Shown here: piece by piece, positions 26,884 to 35,410 of the stretch | Numbering within the stretch: position 1 is the first letter of the stretch | Layout: each line of letters opens with the position of its first letter | Assembly (NCBI RefSeq): GCF_010894455.1 | Contig: NZ_JAAIXY010000022.1 | Location: forward strand, 146,164-210,163 | DNA: 64,000 nucleotides | Reading direction: 5' to 3' | From: Myxococcus eversor | GTDB taxonomy: Bacteria > Myxococcota > Myxococcia > Myxococcales > Myxococcaceae | Program-made: the position numbers and the translations under genes | The notes under the pieces: generated by a model | Seen by the model: only the letters and a program-made list of their open reading frames with translations | Databases searched by the model: none | Told to the model about the DNA's origin: nothing

Positions 26884-27885
26884 TCACACCAGCTTGTCGA
26901 GCCGCCCCAGCTCCCGCGAGAGCATCGACTCCAGGTCGCGGATGTTGCGGTAGACGATGCACCGGTAGGACGCGACGTCGAAGCGCAGCTCCTTCACGTC
27001 GCGGACCAGGAGCAGCGTGGGCCGCCCCTTGCCCCACGCATAGCCGACCTCCAGGTACACGTTGGGGTTGGCCAGCGACAGGTCCGCGATGACGACCTTC
27101 GCCGTGTCGATGCGCTCCTTGATGCGCTGGATGATGGGTCCATCGAACACGGCCTGATCCACGCGCTCGCACAACAGCCCCGCCGCATTCACCGGCCCCT
27201 GGATGCCGTAGTGGTACGTGTCCTCCAGCTCGGGCGCGAAGGGCATGGCCACGAAGGCATGCGGCTTCGCCATGGACACCGTGCCCGCGCTCGCCATGGA
27301 CGGCGCCTGCACGAAGGCGCTGTTGCGCCGCACCCGGAAGCCGCCTCCCGGCAACGGCTCCACGCCGGGCGTTCCCCCCAGGCCCCGCTCCAGCGTCTTG
27401 CGCAGCCGCAGCGCGCGGCGCATGTCCAGCTCCACCACCGTGAAGCGCTCCAACCCCTTGGGGCCCGTGCCGCGCTGGAAGGCCTCGATGAGCCCGCCCA
27501 CGAAGGCCAGCACCGCCTCGTCCTCGTCCAGCCCGTAGTTGGGGCCGTGCACCGTGCCCGCCGCGTGCTTCAGGTGGGGCTGCGCCTCCAACGCCTTCAG
27601 CGCGCGCAGGGTGAATTGGCGTATCTCGTGGTAGCCGAACGCGCCCAGGCGAACCGTGCCCACGAAGAGCGCCAGGGGCGAGGCCAGCGCGCCGCGCGTC
27701 TCCAGGAAGCGGTGCTCACCCGGCTGGACCGCCAGTTGCTCGGGCGCCACCCCCGCGGCCGCCAGTCGCCGCGAGGCCTCGCCGGAGGCGCCGTACAGCC
27801 TTTGTGCATATTTGAACAAGGCAACGTCTGCCTTCATCTCGGTGACGTCACCCACTTCCAGCACCACGTCGAGAGCCGCGCTCAT
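26884..27885 (-). CDS. macro-like + deoxyribosyltransferase-like fusion
   Basis: 333 residues from ATG 27885 (MSAALDVVLEVGDVTEM). Residues 1-150 look like a macro-type or M17 N-terminal-like alpha/beta domain: the opening VGDVTEMKADV recalls the GDIT start of macro domains, and GTVHGPNYGL and FVGGLIEAF follow. After a linker, residues 208-315 match the nucleoside 2-deoxyribosyltransferase/TIR-like superfamily: FVAMPF at 212-217, VIADLSLANPNVYLEVGYAWGKG with Glu279 in the nucleophile position, and FDVASYRCIVY. Stand-alone NDT-like domains of this MPF/ADL type recur as nucleotide- or NAD-degrading effectors in defence and signalling proteins. Macro domains bind ADP-ribose. Both domain calls are by eye; the activity is inference. 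Confidence 0.65.
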   Translation of the reverse strand: MSAALDVVLEVGDVTEMKADVALFKYAQRLYGASGEASRRLAAAGVAPEQLAVQPGEHRFLETRGALASPLALFVGTVRLGAFGYHEIRQFTLRALKALEAQPHLKHAAGTVHGPNYGLDEDEAVLAFVGGLIEAFQRGTGPKGLERFTVVELDMRRALRLRKTLERGLGGTPGVEPLPGGGFRVRRNSAFVQAPSMASAGTVSMAKPHAFVAMPFAPELEDTYHYGIQGPVNAAGLLCERVDQAVFDGPIIQRIKERIDTAKVVIADLSLANPNVYLEVGYAWGKGRPTLLLVRDVKELRFDVASYRCIVYRNIRDLESMLSRELGRLDKLV

Positions 27886-28079
27886 CCCTCGACTGTAGGG
27901 CCGTCGACTGTCCGTACCCAACCCGGAACCCAACGGTCCAATCGCGAACGGGTGCCTGGGGACCCCCATGGTCCTAAGACTCGGGGTATGACCAGTCTAA
28001 AGAACTCCATTCGCATTGTGATATGGAGCCTTGCGCACCCCGGAACACCCGGGGAACCCCACATCCCCTGAGGGGCGGT

Positions 28080-28105
28080 CCTGACTCAAAGTCTTTCAAG
28101 TCAGG
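28080..28105. promoter_or_regulatory. inverted repeat upstream of StyA-like gene
   Basis: CCTGACT and AGTCAGG flank a 12-base centre that can extend the pairing (AAAG/CTTT). It ends 19 bp before the flavoprotein start, just ahead of the AAGGAGAG ribosome site. Two smaller GC hairpins lie 15-40 bp further up (near 28038-28054 and 28066-28076). It may be an operator or a leader hairpin. Confidence 0.4.
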
Positions 28106-28124
28106 AAATGTGAAGGAGAGACAG

Positions 28125-29432
28125 ATGGCGAGCATCGGAATCGTCGGCGCCGGCACTGCCGGTCTGCACCTGGGTCTGAAGCTTCTCTCGCAGGGCATTC
28201 CCGTCACGCTCTACGCGGAGCAGGAGCCAGACGCCCTTCGCACGGGCCGACTTCTGAACACCGTGACCCACCATGCGCCCACACGCACGCGGGAGCGGGA
28301 GCTGTATGTGGACTTCTGGGGCGCGCCCGAGCTGGCGATGAACCGCTGCGCCATCCACGTCCACGGGCCGCACCCGTTCAGCCTGAAGGGGCGGGTGAGC
28401 GAGCCCAGCCTGTGCGTGGACTATCGCCTCTATCAGCCCCGGCTCGCGGAGGCCTTCGTGGAGCGGGGCGGTCGGCTGGAGGTGATGCCGGTGGATCTGG
28501 CCGCGCTGGAGGGACTGACGCGCCGCCACGCGTTGGTGGTGGTGGCCACCGGGCGAAGCGGACTCAACACGCTGTTTCCGCGCGTGCCGGAGCTGTCGCC
28601 GCACGACAAGCCGCCGCGCGTGCTGTTCGCCTCGATGCTCAAGGGCCTGCGGATGCCGGAGCCCTTCGGCATGCACGTCAACCTGGTGCCGGGCCAGGGT
28701 GAGGTCTTCGAATCGCAGATCATCACCCGGCACGGCCGCGTTCCCAGCACGCTCATCGAGGCGATTCCTGGCACCGAGCTGGCATCGATGATCTCCCGCA
28801 AGCGAGACGACGACCCGGCCGGCTTCGACAAGATGCTGTTGGAACTGATGCGCCGCCACGCGCCCGCGACGTACGAGCGCATCGACCCGACGGAGTTCGG
28901 CGTCCGTGGACCGCTGGACTTCCTCCAGGGCGGCTTCACGCCCATGGTGCGCCGCGCCTGGGCCCAGGTGGGCGAGGGCCGCTTCGTGATGACGGTGGGC
29001 GACACGCACGTGACGAACGACCCCATCGCGGGCCAGGGCGCCAACGCCGCGTCGGCCTCCGCCTTCACGCTGGCCATCGCCATCCAGGACGCGCTCCTGT
29101 CCGAGCGCCCCTTCGACGAGAAGTTCTGCCGCGACACGGAGACGCGGATGTGGGCCGCCGTGGCCCCGGCGACGGACTGGACCAACGCGCTCCTGCAGCC
29201 GCCTCCGCCGCACGTCATCGACCTGCTCGTCGCGGGCAGCCGGGACAACCGGGTGGCCGACGCCATCGTCAGCGCCTTCATGATTCCCGAGCGCATCCTC
29301 GGCGCCTGCGCCTCGCCGGAGGCCGCCGCGGAGTTCATCGCCCAGGCGGGAACGCCGAGCGCCGAAGTTCTCGCCGCGTCCGGGGCCCTGGGCTGGGACA
29401 CCGGGGCGCGGATCCGACCGCTGGCGGGCTGA
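28125..29432 (+). CDS. StyA-like FAD monooxygenase
   Basis: 435 residues from ATG 28125 with AAGGAGAG six bases upstream. The N-terminal dinucleotide fold GIVGAGTAGLHLGLKLL binds FAD. The remainder follows the styrene monooxygenase StyA pattern: TRTRERELYVDFWG, a mid-domain VVVATGRSGLNTLF, and VGDTHVTNDPIAGQGANAAS near residue 300, which corresponds to the flavin-pyrophosphate-binding D(x)6GxG region. StyA-type enzymes epoxidise alkenes or oxidise indole and sulfides using reduced FAD from a separate reductase; no reductase gene is visible nearby. It is monocistronic, with a hairpin after it. The substrate cannot be named. Family confidence is high, function only at class level. Confidence 0.85.
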   Translation: MASIGIVGAGTAGLHLGLKLLSQGIPVTLYAEQEPDALRTGRLLNTVTHHAPTRTRERELYVDFWGAPELAMNRCAIHVHGPHPFSLKGRVSEPSLCVDYRLYQPRLAEAFVERGGRLEVMPVDLAALEGLTRRHALVVVATGRSGLNTLFPRVPELSPHDKPPRVLFASMLKGLRMPEPFGMHVNLVPGQGEVFESQIITRHGRVPSTLIEAIPGTELASMISRKRDDDPAGFDKMLLELMRRHAPATYERIDPTEFGVRGPLDFLQGGFTPMVRRAWAQVGEGRFVMTVGDTHVTNDPIAGQGANAASASAFTLAIAIQDALLSERPFDEKFCRDTETRMWAAVAPATDWTNALLQPPPPHVIDLLVAGSRDNRVADAIVSAFMIPERILGACASPEAAAEFIAQAGTPSAEVLAASGALGWDTGARIRPLAG

Positions 29433-29446
29433 GACATGATTTCAGT

Positions 29447-29491
29447 GCGAGGCGCCGTCGAAACACTCCTGCGGGAGTGACGGCGCCTCGC
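29447..29491 (+). terminator. strong two-tier hairpin
   Basis: Outer arms GCGAGGCGCCGT / ACGGCGCCTCGC (12 bp, perfect) enclose CACTCC-tgcg-GGAGTG (6 bp, perfect). It lies 14 bp after the StyA-like gene and 14 bp before the start of the ketopantoate reductase gene, so it separates the two or attenuates read-through. No T run. Confidence 0.75.
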
Positions 29492-29505
29492 TATCCTCGC
29501 GAGCC

Positions 29506-30462
29506 ATGCGATTCGCCATCGTCGGTTCGGGTGGAGTGGGCGGCTATTACGGCGCGAGGTTGGTGCGCGCGGGCCATGCGGTGGGCTTCCTCGCGCGCGG
29601 CTCGCACTTGAAGGCCATGCGGGAGAAGGGCCTCACCATCCTCAGCCAGGAGGGAGACTTCACCGTCCCTGTCCGCGCCGAGGAGGACGCCGCGCGGCTG
29701 GGGCCGGTGGACGTGGTGGTGCTGGCGGTGAAGAACTACGACGTCGCCAGCGTGCTGCCCCAGGTGAAGACGCTGCTCGCCGCGTCGGAGCGTCCCGCGC
29801 TCGGAGGCTCCAGCGCGGTGGTCGTCACGCTCCAGAACGGCGTGGACAGTCCCTCCGAGGTGGCGGCCGCCGTGGGCGAGCCCGTCGTCATCGGAGGGAC
29901 GACCTACGTCTCCACCGCCATCGCCGAGCCCGGCGTCATCCGCCAGGCGGGCACGCTGCACCGGGTGGTGCTGGGGGAGGCCTTCGGGGACATCTCGCGC
30001 GTGTCCTCGCGCGTCCAGGCGCTGCGCGAAGTGCTCGCACAGGCGGGGCTCAACACGGAGGCGGTGGCCGACATCCGCGCGCCCCTCTGGGAGAAGCTCG
30101 CCTTCCTCGCCACCATGGCCGGCTTCTGTACCGCGGCGCGCTCCTCGATTGGACCCTTGAGAGCAGGCCCCTTCTTCCGGGACGTCTTCCGCGAGGCCGT
30201 CGCAGAGGTGCTCCGCGTCGCCGCCGCCGAGGGCGTCTCCACCCCCACGCGTCCCGACGACGTGGTGCGCTTCATGGAGGCGATGGCCCCGGAGATTCGC
30301 CCGTCGATGATGGTGGACTTCGATGCGGGCAAGCCGCTGGAGGTCGAATATCTCCAGGGCACGGTGGCGCGGCGCGGGCATGCGCTCGGCGTCCCCACGC
30401 CCGTCATGAGCACCCTGTACTCCGTCCTCCTGCCCCACGCGCGCGGCTCGCGTCAGGGCTGA
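29506..30462 (+). CDS. panE: 2-dehydropantoate 2-reductase
   Basis: 318 residues from ATG 29506. The N-terminal Rossmann fold has the typical MRFAIVGSGGVGGYYGARL NADPH site; AVKNYD and LQNGVDS match the ApbA/PanE domain, and the conserved Lys of the active site is in PLWEKLAFL. The C-terminal helical domain ends with the familiar EVEYLQGTVARRGHALGVPTP, whose Glu and Gly residues bind substrate. The enzyme reduces ketopantoate to pantoate in the coenzyme A pathway. Length (about 300) is normal. Some relatives act on other 2-oxo acids, so the physiological substrate remains open. It is separated from the StyA-like gene by a hairpin. Confidence 0.9.
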   Translation: MRFAIVGSGGVGGYYGARLVRAGHAVGFLARGSHLKAMREKGLTILSQEGDFTVPVRAEEDAARLGPVDVVVLAVKNYDVASVLPQVKTLLAASERPALGGSSAVVVTLQNGVDSPSEVAAAVGEPVVIGGTTYVSTAIAEPGVIRQAGTLHRVVLGEAFGDISRVSSRVQALREVLAQAGLNTEAVADIRAPLWEKLAFLATMAGFCTAARSSIGPLRAGPFFRDVFREAVAEVLRVAAAEGVSTPTRPDDVVRFMEAMAPEIRPSMMVDFDAGKPLEVEYLQGTVARRGHALGVPTPVMSTLYSVLLPHARGSRQG

Positions 30463-30536
30463 GCCTGTCCGTCCACCGGCCGAGCGGGCCGAAGGCCTGA
30501 CGCAATCGCCCGCCGGATTTCGCATAGAGATGAGTG

Positions 30537-31283
30537 ATGAGCGAGCCAAGCCCCCGCCCCACGCCGAGCCCTCCGTCGTCTCCGCCCCTGGGGCGCGTGG
30601 CGCTGCATGCCGTCGCCTCCGGGTTGACGCCCCTCATCCCCGTCCCCTTCCTGGATGACTACGCCCTCTTCCAGGTGCGGGAGCAATTGGTCCGCTCGCT
30701 CCTGGAGGAGCGAGGGCTGCGCGCGCCGCCCCGGGCCGTGGAGGCGCTCGCGGGCTCCAGCCTGGGTCGGACGATGGGCGGCCGGCTGGTCGGCTACCTC
30801 AAGGGGATGATGCTCCTGCCCGTGAAGAAGCTCTTCCGGAAGATCTTCTTCGTGCTCTGGGTGAAGGACTGCGTGGACGTGGCCTCCGTGTCGCTGCACC
30901 ACGGCTACCTGCTCCACCACGCGCTGGAGCGCGGAGACCTGGACGCGCTGAGCCTCCAGGGCGACAAACCCCAAGCCATCCACGCGGCCATCGTCGCGGC
31001 CTGCGCGGAGGTGGACGCGCGGCCCGTCAACCAGGCCCTGCGGCGCCTCTTCGCCAGCAGCCGGATGCTGGTGGCCGAGGCCACGCGCGTGTTCCTCAAC
31101 CCGAAGAACGCGGGCCCGCGCACGCCCGAGCCGGGAGAGAGCGCGGAGGTGAAGTCGCTGGCGGACCGGCTGCTCGCCCTGCTGTGGGAGGAGCGCGGCT
31201 ACTTCGCGACGCTGGAGGCGCACTACGTCCGCCACCTGGAAACCGGGCCGGCCCCCGTCCTGAAAGCCGCGTCAGGGAGCTGA
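30537..31283 (+). CDS. hypothetical protein
   Basis: 248 residues from ATG 30537 (MSEPSPRP). The protein starts with a Pro/Ser-rich tail, then LIPVPFLDDYALFQVREQLV, a basic and hydrophobic stretch at about 85-110 (LKGMMLLPVKKLFRKIFFVL) that could touch membrane, and a helical, Arg/Ala-rich remainder. No catalytic motif is visible, and I do not recognise the family; similar small proteins with a PxPFLDD motif occur in myxobacteria as far as I recall. Its last 12 bp overlap the convergent DUF4105 gene. Confidence 0.6.
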   Translation: MSEPSPRPTPSPPSSPPLGRVALHAVASGLTPLIPVPFLDDYALFQVREQLVRSLLEERGLRAPPRAVEALAGSSLGRTMGGRLVGYLKGMMLLPVKKLFRKIFFVLWVKDCVDVASVSLHHGYLLHHALERGDLDALSLQGDKPQAIHAAIVAACAEVDARPVNQALRRLFASSRMLVAEATRVFLNPKNAGPRTPEPGESAEVKSLADRLLALLWEERGYFATLEAHYVRHLETGPAPVLKAASGS

Positions 31284-32291
31284 GTCGACCGCGCGCGCTT
31301 CCGCCTGGCGGATGCGCTGCGAGAAGTCGGGCTGGTTCGCCGCCGCCAGCGCGCGCGGATTGATTCGGTGCCGCGCGCGCACCACGTCCAGCGGCGCGTC
31401 CGTCTCGATGAGGCCCAGCTCGTACGCCAGCGCGTCCGAGAACGCCGGCAGCAGCGTGCGGTGGTCATACGGCACCTTCAGCGCGCTCACCTTCTCGAAG
31501 TGGCTCACCAGGTTGGTGGTGCAGTTGTTGGTGAGCGAGTTGTAGAACTCCGGCTTCGCGTGCAGCGCGTTCATCCGCGCCACCATGTCCAGGAAGAAGT
31601 CGGAGATGCGCTCCTTCGACGCGGTCACCGGGTAGAGGTACACCTCGTCGTGCCGGTGGTTGGAGCGCAGTTGCACGAGGTCTCTCTCGTCGCCCACGAC
31701 ATAGACGAGTTCGAACTGGCGGAAGAGGCCTCCCACGGCGGAGAACGTCTCCCCCTTCTCGCGGCGCACCTCCACGGAGAAGACGAGGTAGCGGCCATCC
31801 GAGAAGCCGAAGCTCACCATGGTGTGCGCGGCGCCATAGAAGCCGGAGAAGGGCTCGACGATGAACCACGCGCCCGTCAGCTCGCGCGCGTCATACGTGG
31901 CCGTGTACCAGGAGGCATCCCAGTCCGTGGTGCTCCGGTAGCGGAAGTCGCGCACGTCATGAATCGTCACCCGCGGACCCTCCACGTCCGCGCGAGCCAC
32001 CCGGACCAGGTCCGGCGCCCAGTCCCGCTCGGTCGACGGCGCCTGGGAATAAGCCCAGACGTGAAGGCCCCCACACACCGCGAGAACCCACGCCACCGCG
32101 CCCAGGCGCGAGCCGAACCGCCGCCACACGACGAGGGCCACGGCCGCCACGGCCAGCGCACCCGACGCCCTGAGGAGGTGCGCGCCTTCGGGCCCCGCCC
32201 CTGTCAAGGCGAGCGCGAGCCCGACCCAGGCGGTCCCCCCGAGAAGCACCAGGGCTGTCAACGCGTCGGGGACGAAGGAGGGCAGTCGCAT
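31272..32291 (-). CDS. DUF4105 membrane-anchored protein
   Basis: 339 residues from ATG 32291 with GGGGGGAT upstream. Two hydrophobic segments (ALTALVLLGGTAWVGLALAL and LAVAAVALVVW...VAWVLAVCGGLHVWAY) anchor the N-terminus. The rest is a periplasmic domain with the DUF4105 features: GAAHTMVSFGFSDGRYLVFS with its conserved His, a SVEVRREKGE strand and the Cys-containing YNSLTNNCTTNLVSHF. The His/Cys pair suggests a cysteine-peptidase-like (NlpC-type) fold, but activity is unproven for the family. It is divergent from the exporter gene, with 177 bp between them. Confidence 0.85.
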   Translation of the reverse strand: MRLPSFVPDALTALVLLGGTAWVGLALALTGAGPEGAHLLRASGALAVAAVALVVWRRFGSRLGAVAWVLAVCGGLHVWAYSQAPSTERDWAPDLVRVARADVEGPRVTIHDVRDFRYRSTTDWDASWYTATYDARELTGAWFIVEPFSGFYGAAHTMVSFGFSDGRYLVFSVEVRREKGETFSAVGGLFRQFELVYVVGDERDLVQLRSNHRHDEVYLYPVTASKERISDFFLDMVARMNALHAKPEFYNSLTNNCTTNLVSHFEKVSALKVPYDHRTLLPAFSDALAYELGLIETDAPLDVVRARHRINPRALAAANQPDFSQRIRQAEARAVDSAP

Positions 32292-32468
32292 ATCCCCCCA
32301 GTATTCCGTGCCCCCGGCCCGCCCGCCAAGGGTGGCGGCACCCTGTCTCGCCTGGCACCATGATAACCCGATAAGCAGCCTGTCCCCGGGTATCACTTCG
32401 CGCGGCAATGACGTATGAGAGCGGCGAGGGCCCGATTCTCAGGTCCCTCCGGGTCTCCGGGAGCCGTC

Positions 32469-34115
32469 GTGTCATTGCTCGCCCTGCTCTTCCAGAAGTC
32501 CAAACTCCCCATCATCCTCGCGGCGCTCCTGGGCATCCTCACGGGTGCGTGCAGCGCGGCGCTCGTCGCGGTGATGAACCAGACGCTCACGTCCCGGACG
32601 GTAGCGGACGCGATGCCGCTGATGCCCTGGTTCGTCGGCCTGGCGGTGGCGGTGCTGGTGCTGCGAATCGTGTCGCAGATGCAGCTGAGCTCCATGCAGC
32701 AGGTGGCGCTGCTGGACCTCCGACTGTCGCTGTGCCGGCGCATGCTGGCGGCCCCGCTGCGGAAGCTGGAGGACGCCGGCTCGCACAAGCTGCTGGCCGC
32801 GCTGACGGAGGACATCGCCGTCATCAACAGCACCATCTCCGTCATCCCCGGCGTCATCATCTGCCTGGCGACGCTCGTGGGCTGCCTCGTCTACCTGGCG
32901 TGGCTGTCCGGGCCGCTCCTGATGATGATCCTCGCGGTCATCGCGGTGGTGATGGCGAGCGTCGCCATTCCGAACCGCTACGCGTACTCGCAGTTCTTCA
33001 AGCGGCGCGAGAGCCACGACGCCCTGTACTCCAGCTTCAGGACGCTCATCGACGGCGCCAAGGAGCTGCAGCTCCACCACGCGCGCAGCGAGGACTTCTT
33101 CGCCAAGGAGCTCAAGCCGACGGCCGAGGAGGTCTCCCGCGTCTCCCTTTCGACGAACAACCTCTTCATCGTCACCGGGAGCTGGGGCGGCTTCATGGTG
33201 ATGGCCGTCATCGCCGTCATCCTCTTCGGCGTGCCCCGGTTCCAGACGGTGGAGATGTCCACGCTGGCCGCGTACGCGCTGGTGGTGCTGTATCTGCAAC
33301 AGCCGCTCGACGGCCTGTTGAATCAGTGGCCAGCCCTGTCTCGCAGCCACGTGGCGATGAAGAAGCTGGAGAAGCTGGGCCTGTCGCTGGAGGACCCGGA
33401 GCCCCCCGCCGCCGATGGCGCGGTGCCGACGAAGTTCGAGCGAATCGAGCTGGCGGACGTCACCCACACCTACTACCGCGAGCAGGACGGCGCGAGCTTC
33501 ACGCTGGGCCCCATCAACACGACGATGCACCGGGGCCAGCTCGTCTTCCTCGTGGGCGGCAATGGCAGCGGCAAGACGACGCTGGCCAAGCTGTTCACCG
33601 GCCTCTACGCGCCGGAGAAGGGCGAGCTGCGCGTGGACGGCGTCCCCATCACCGCGTCCAATCGCCGCGCCTACCGGCAGCTCTTCTCCTCTGTCTTCTT
33701 CGACTTCCACCTCTTCGAGCGCATGCTCGGCCTGGACCACCCCGGGCTCGAGGAGAAGGCTCGCGGCTACCTGTCCCGGCTCCAGTTGGAGCGCAAGGTG
33801 AAGGTGGAGGACGGCAAGCTGTCCACCGTGTCGCTCTCCCAGGGACAGCGAAAGCGCCTGGCCCTGCTGACGTCATTCCTGGAGGACCGCCCCATCTACG
33901 TCTTCGACGAGTGGGCCGCGGACCAGGACCCCATCTTCCGGGAGCTGTTCTACCGGGAGATGCTCCCCGCGCTGAAGAACCAGGGGAAGCTCGTCTTCGT
34001 CATCAGCCACGATGACCGCTACTTCCACCTGGCCGACCACCTGCTCAAGCTCGAGTCAGGGCAGCTCGTCTCCACGCAAGACGCCGCACCCGCGCCCACC
34101 GCCGTCTCGGCGTGA
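32469..34115 (+). CDS. cyclic-peptide-type ABC exporter
   Basis: 548 residues from GTG 32469 (VSLLALLFQKSKL) with GGGAG upstream; the frame to 32415 adds a non-hydrophobic leader. One chain carries six membrane helices (about 10-310), then an ATPase with Walker A GGNGSGKTT, signature SLSQGQRKR, Walker B YVFDEW and the switch His in ISHDDRYF. The signature (LSxGQ) and length match the SyrD/PvdE group that exports non-ribosomal peptides and siderophores to the periplasm. It lies at the left edge of the biosynthetic locus and is the likely exporter of its product. A hairpin lies 13 bp after its stop. Confidence 0.92.
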   Translation: MSLLALLFQKSKLPIILAALLGILTGACSAALVAVMNQTLTSRTVADAMPLMPWFVGLAVAVLVLRIVSQMQLSSMQQVALLDLRLSLCRRMLAAPLRKLEDAGSHKLLAALTEDIAVINSTISVIPGVIICLATLVGCLVYLAWLSGPLLMMILAVIAVVMASVAIPNRYAYSQFFKRRESHDALYSSFRTLIDGAKELQLHHARSEDFFAKELKPTAEEVSRVSLSTNNLFIVTGSWGGFMVMAVIAVILFGVPRFQTVEMSTLAAYALVVLYLQQPLDGLLNQWPALSRSHVAMKKLEKLGLSLEDPEPPAADGAVPTKFERIELADVTHTYYREQDGASFTLGPINTTMHRGQLVFLVGGNGSGKTTLAKLFTGLYAPEKGELRVDGVPITASNRRAYRQLFSSVFFDFHLFERMLGLDHPGLEEKARGYLSRLQLERKVKVEDGKLSTVSLSQGQRKRLALLTSFLEDRPIYVFDEWAADQDPIFRELFYREMLPALKNQGKLVFVISHDDRYFHLADHLLKLESGQLVSTQDAAPAPTAVSA

Positions 34116-34128
34116 GCAACGAGTGGCA

Positions 34129-34169
34129 TATCACCGCACACGCTCTCTGGGCGTGAGCCTCGGGTGATA
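34129..34169 (+). terminator. hairpin after exporter gene
   Basis: TATCACC / GGTGATA (7 bp) encloses CACGC-tctctgg-GCGTG (5 bp). It starts 13 bp after the exporter stop. The pairing is imperfect between the two stems. Confidence 0.5.
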
Positions 34170-34212
34170 CACCGTCCGCCCTCGGAGATGTCGCACTGAG
34201 TGGTTTACGGCG

Positions 34213-34227
34213 ATTATCCATGATAAT
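34213..34227. promoter_or_regulatory. AT-rich palindrome upstream of hmaS
   Basis: ATTATC-CAT-GATAAT, a perfect inverted repeat of 6 + 6 bp, sits in a short AT-rich island about 84 bp before the dioxygenase start. Such islands are rare in this window. It could be an operator or the -10 region of a promoter; I find no well-spaced -35. Confidence 0.4.
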
Positions 34228-34310
34228 TGGCTATTACAACGAAGCAACCGTGTGGCGCTCCCATCAGGCTGGCCTGGAATAGCCCAGCCCATTGAATCGA
34301 GGTTCTCCGA

Positions 34311-35381
34311 GTGGAGTTCACACGCGTGGATCATGCCGAGCTTTTCGTGGGCGACGCGGCGCTCTCCGCCTACTTCTTCTGTCACGCGTTCGGCTTCCGG
34401 ATGGTGGCCAGCGGCGGACCGGAGACGGGGTTGGCGGGCCGTCGCTCCTTCGTGCTCGAGCAGGGAGACGCGCGGCTGGTCGTCACCTCCGCGCTGGGCG
34501 CCGGCGGAGAAGTGGCCGCGTACGTACGGACTCACGGCGATGGCGTGCGCGACATCGCGCTGGCGACGCCGGACGTGCACAAGGCCTTTCGCGAGGCGGT
34601 GAGCCGGGGCGCCCGCGGGGTGTCCGAGCCCTTCGTCCACGAAGCCAATGGCCAGCGCGTGGTCAAGGCCACCATCTCCGGACCCGGCACTTGGGTGCAC
34701 TCGCTCATCCAGCGTGACACTCCGTCAGGCGCGTTCCTCCCGGGAGCGTATCTGCCGGTGGACGCGGGGCCCTCGGGAGCGGCGCTGTTCTCCGGAGTGG
34801 ACCACCTCGCCTTCGCGCTGGAGCGGGGCCAGTTGCTCGACACGGTGGGCTTCTACGTGGACGTGCTCGGCTTCGAGCAGACCCACCAGGAGGACGTGCG
34901 CACCGAGTACAGCGGCATGAGCTCCCGAGTGGTGCAGGCCGCGAAGGGCCGGGTGTGCTTCCCGCTGCAGGAGCCCGTCTCCGGCGCGCGACGGGGGCAG
35001 CTCGAGGACTTCATCGACGCCCACGGCGGCGCGGGCGTGCAGCACCTGGCCTTCCTCGCGGACGACATCTCCCGCGCGGTGGACGGGCTCACCCAGCGCG
35101 GCGTGAAGCTGCTCGACGCGCCCCGGGGGTACTACGAAGGGCTGGAGACACGCCTGGGCTCGCTGGGCCCGTTCCGGCGGGAGCTGCTCCAGGAGCGCAA
35201 CATCCTGATGGACCGGGACGCCTGGGGCGTGCTGTTGCAGGTCTTCACCCGCTCCCAGCACGCGCGGCGCACCCTCTTCTTCGAGGTCATCCAGCGCCAG
35301 CAGGCCCGGGGCTTCGGAGGCGCCAACATCCAGGCGCTCTACGCGGCGAAGGAACAGGAAGCGGCGCGCGCGGCGGGCTGA
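34311..35381 (+). CDS. hmaS: 4-hydroxymandelate synthase-like dioxygenase
   Basis: 356 residues from GTG 34311 with GAGG eight bases upstream. Two vicinal-oxygen-chelate domains carry the iron ligands of the HPPD/HmaS family: His165 (GVDHLAF), His245 (VQHLAFL) and Glu325 (LFFEVIQR). HPPD has a Phe in the C-terminal GFGxGNF motif, and published work links a Phe-to-Ile change there to 4-hydroxymandelate formation. Here the motif is GFGGANI, with Ile340. The usual PLNEP stretch reads PLQEP. Both favour HmaS over HPPD. The enzyme would turn 4-hydroxyphenylpyruvate into 4-hydroxymandelate, the first step to hydroxyphenylglycine for an NRPS. The oxidase and transaminase partners are not in the window. 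HPPD remains possible. Confidence 0.75.
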   Translation: MEFTRVDHAELFVGDAALSAYFFCHAFGFRMVASGGPETGLAGRRSFVLEQGDARLVVTSALGAGGEVAAYVRTHGDGVRDIALATPDVHKAFREAVSRGARGVSEPFVHEANGQRVVKATISGPGTWVHSLIQRDTPSGAFLPGAYLPVDAGPSGAALFSGVDHLAFALERGQLLDTVGFYVDVLGFEQTHQEDVRTEYSGMSSRVVQAAKGRVCFPLQEPVSGARRGQLEDFIDAHGGAGVQHLAFLADDISRAVDGLTQRGVKLLDAPRGYYEGLETRLGSLGPFRRELLQERNILMDRDAWGVLLQVFTRSQHARRTLFFEVIQRQQARGFGGANIQALYAAKEQEAARAAG

Positions 35382-35396
35382 ATCTCGCCCGCCGCG
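35369..35396. terminator. bidirectional hairpin, hmaS/P450
   Basis: CGCGGCGGGC / GCCCGCCGCG, a perfect 10-bp stem with an 8-base loop that contains the hmaS stop codon. It lies between the convergent dioxygenase and P450 genes and can terminate both. Confidence 0.7.
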
Positions 35397-35410
35397 GGCA
35401 TGACGTCACG

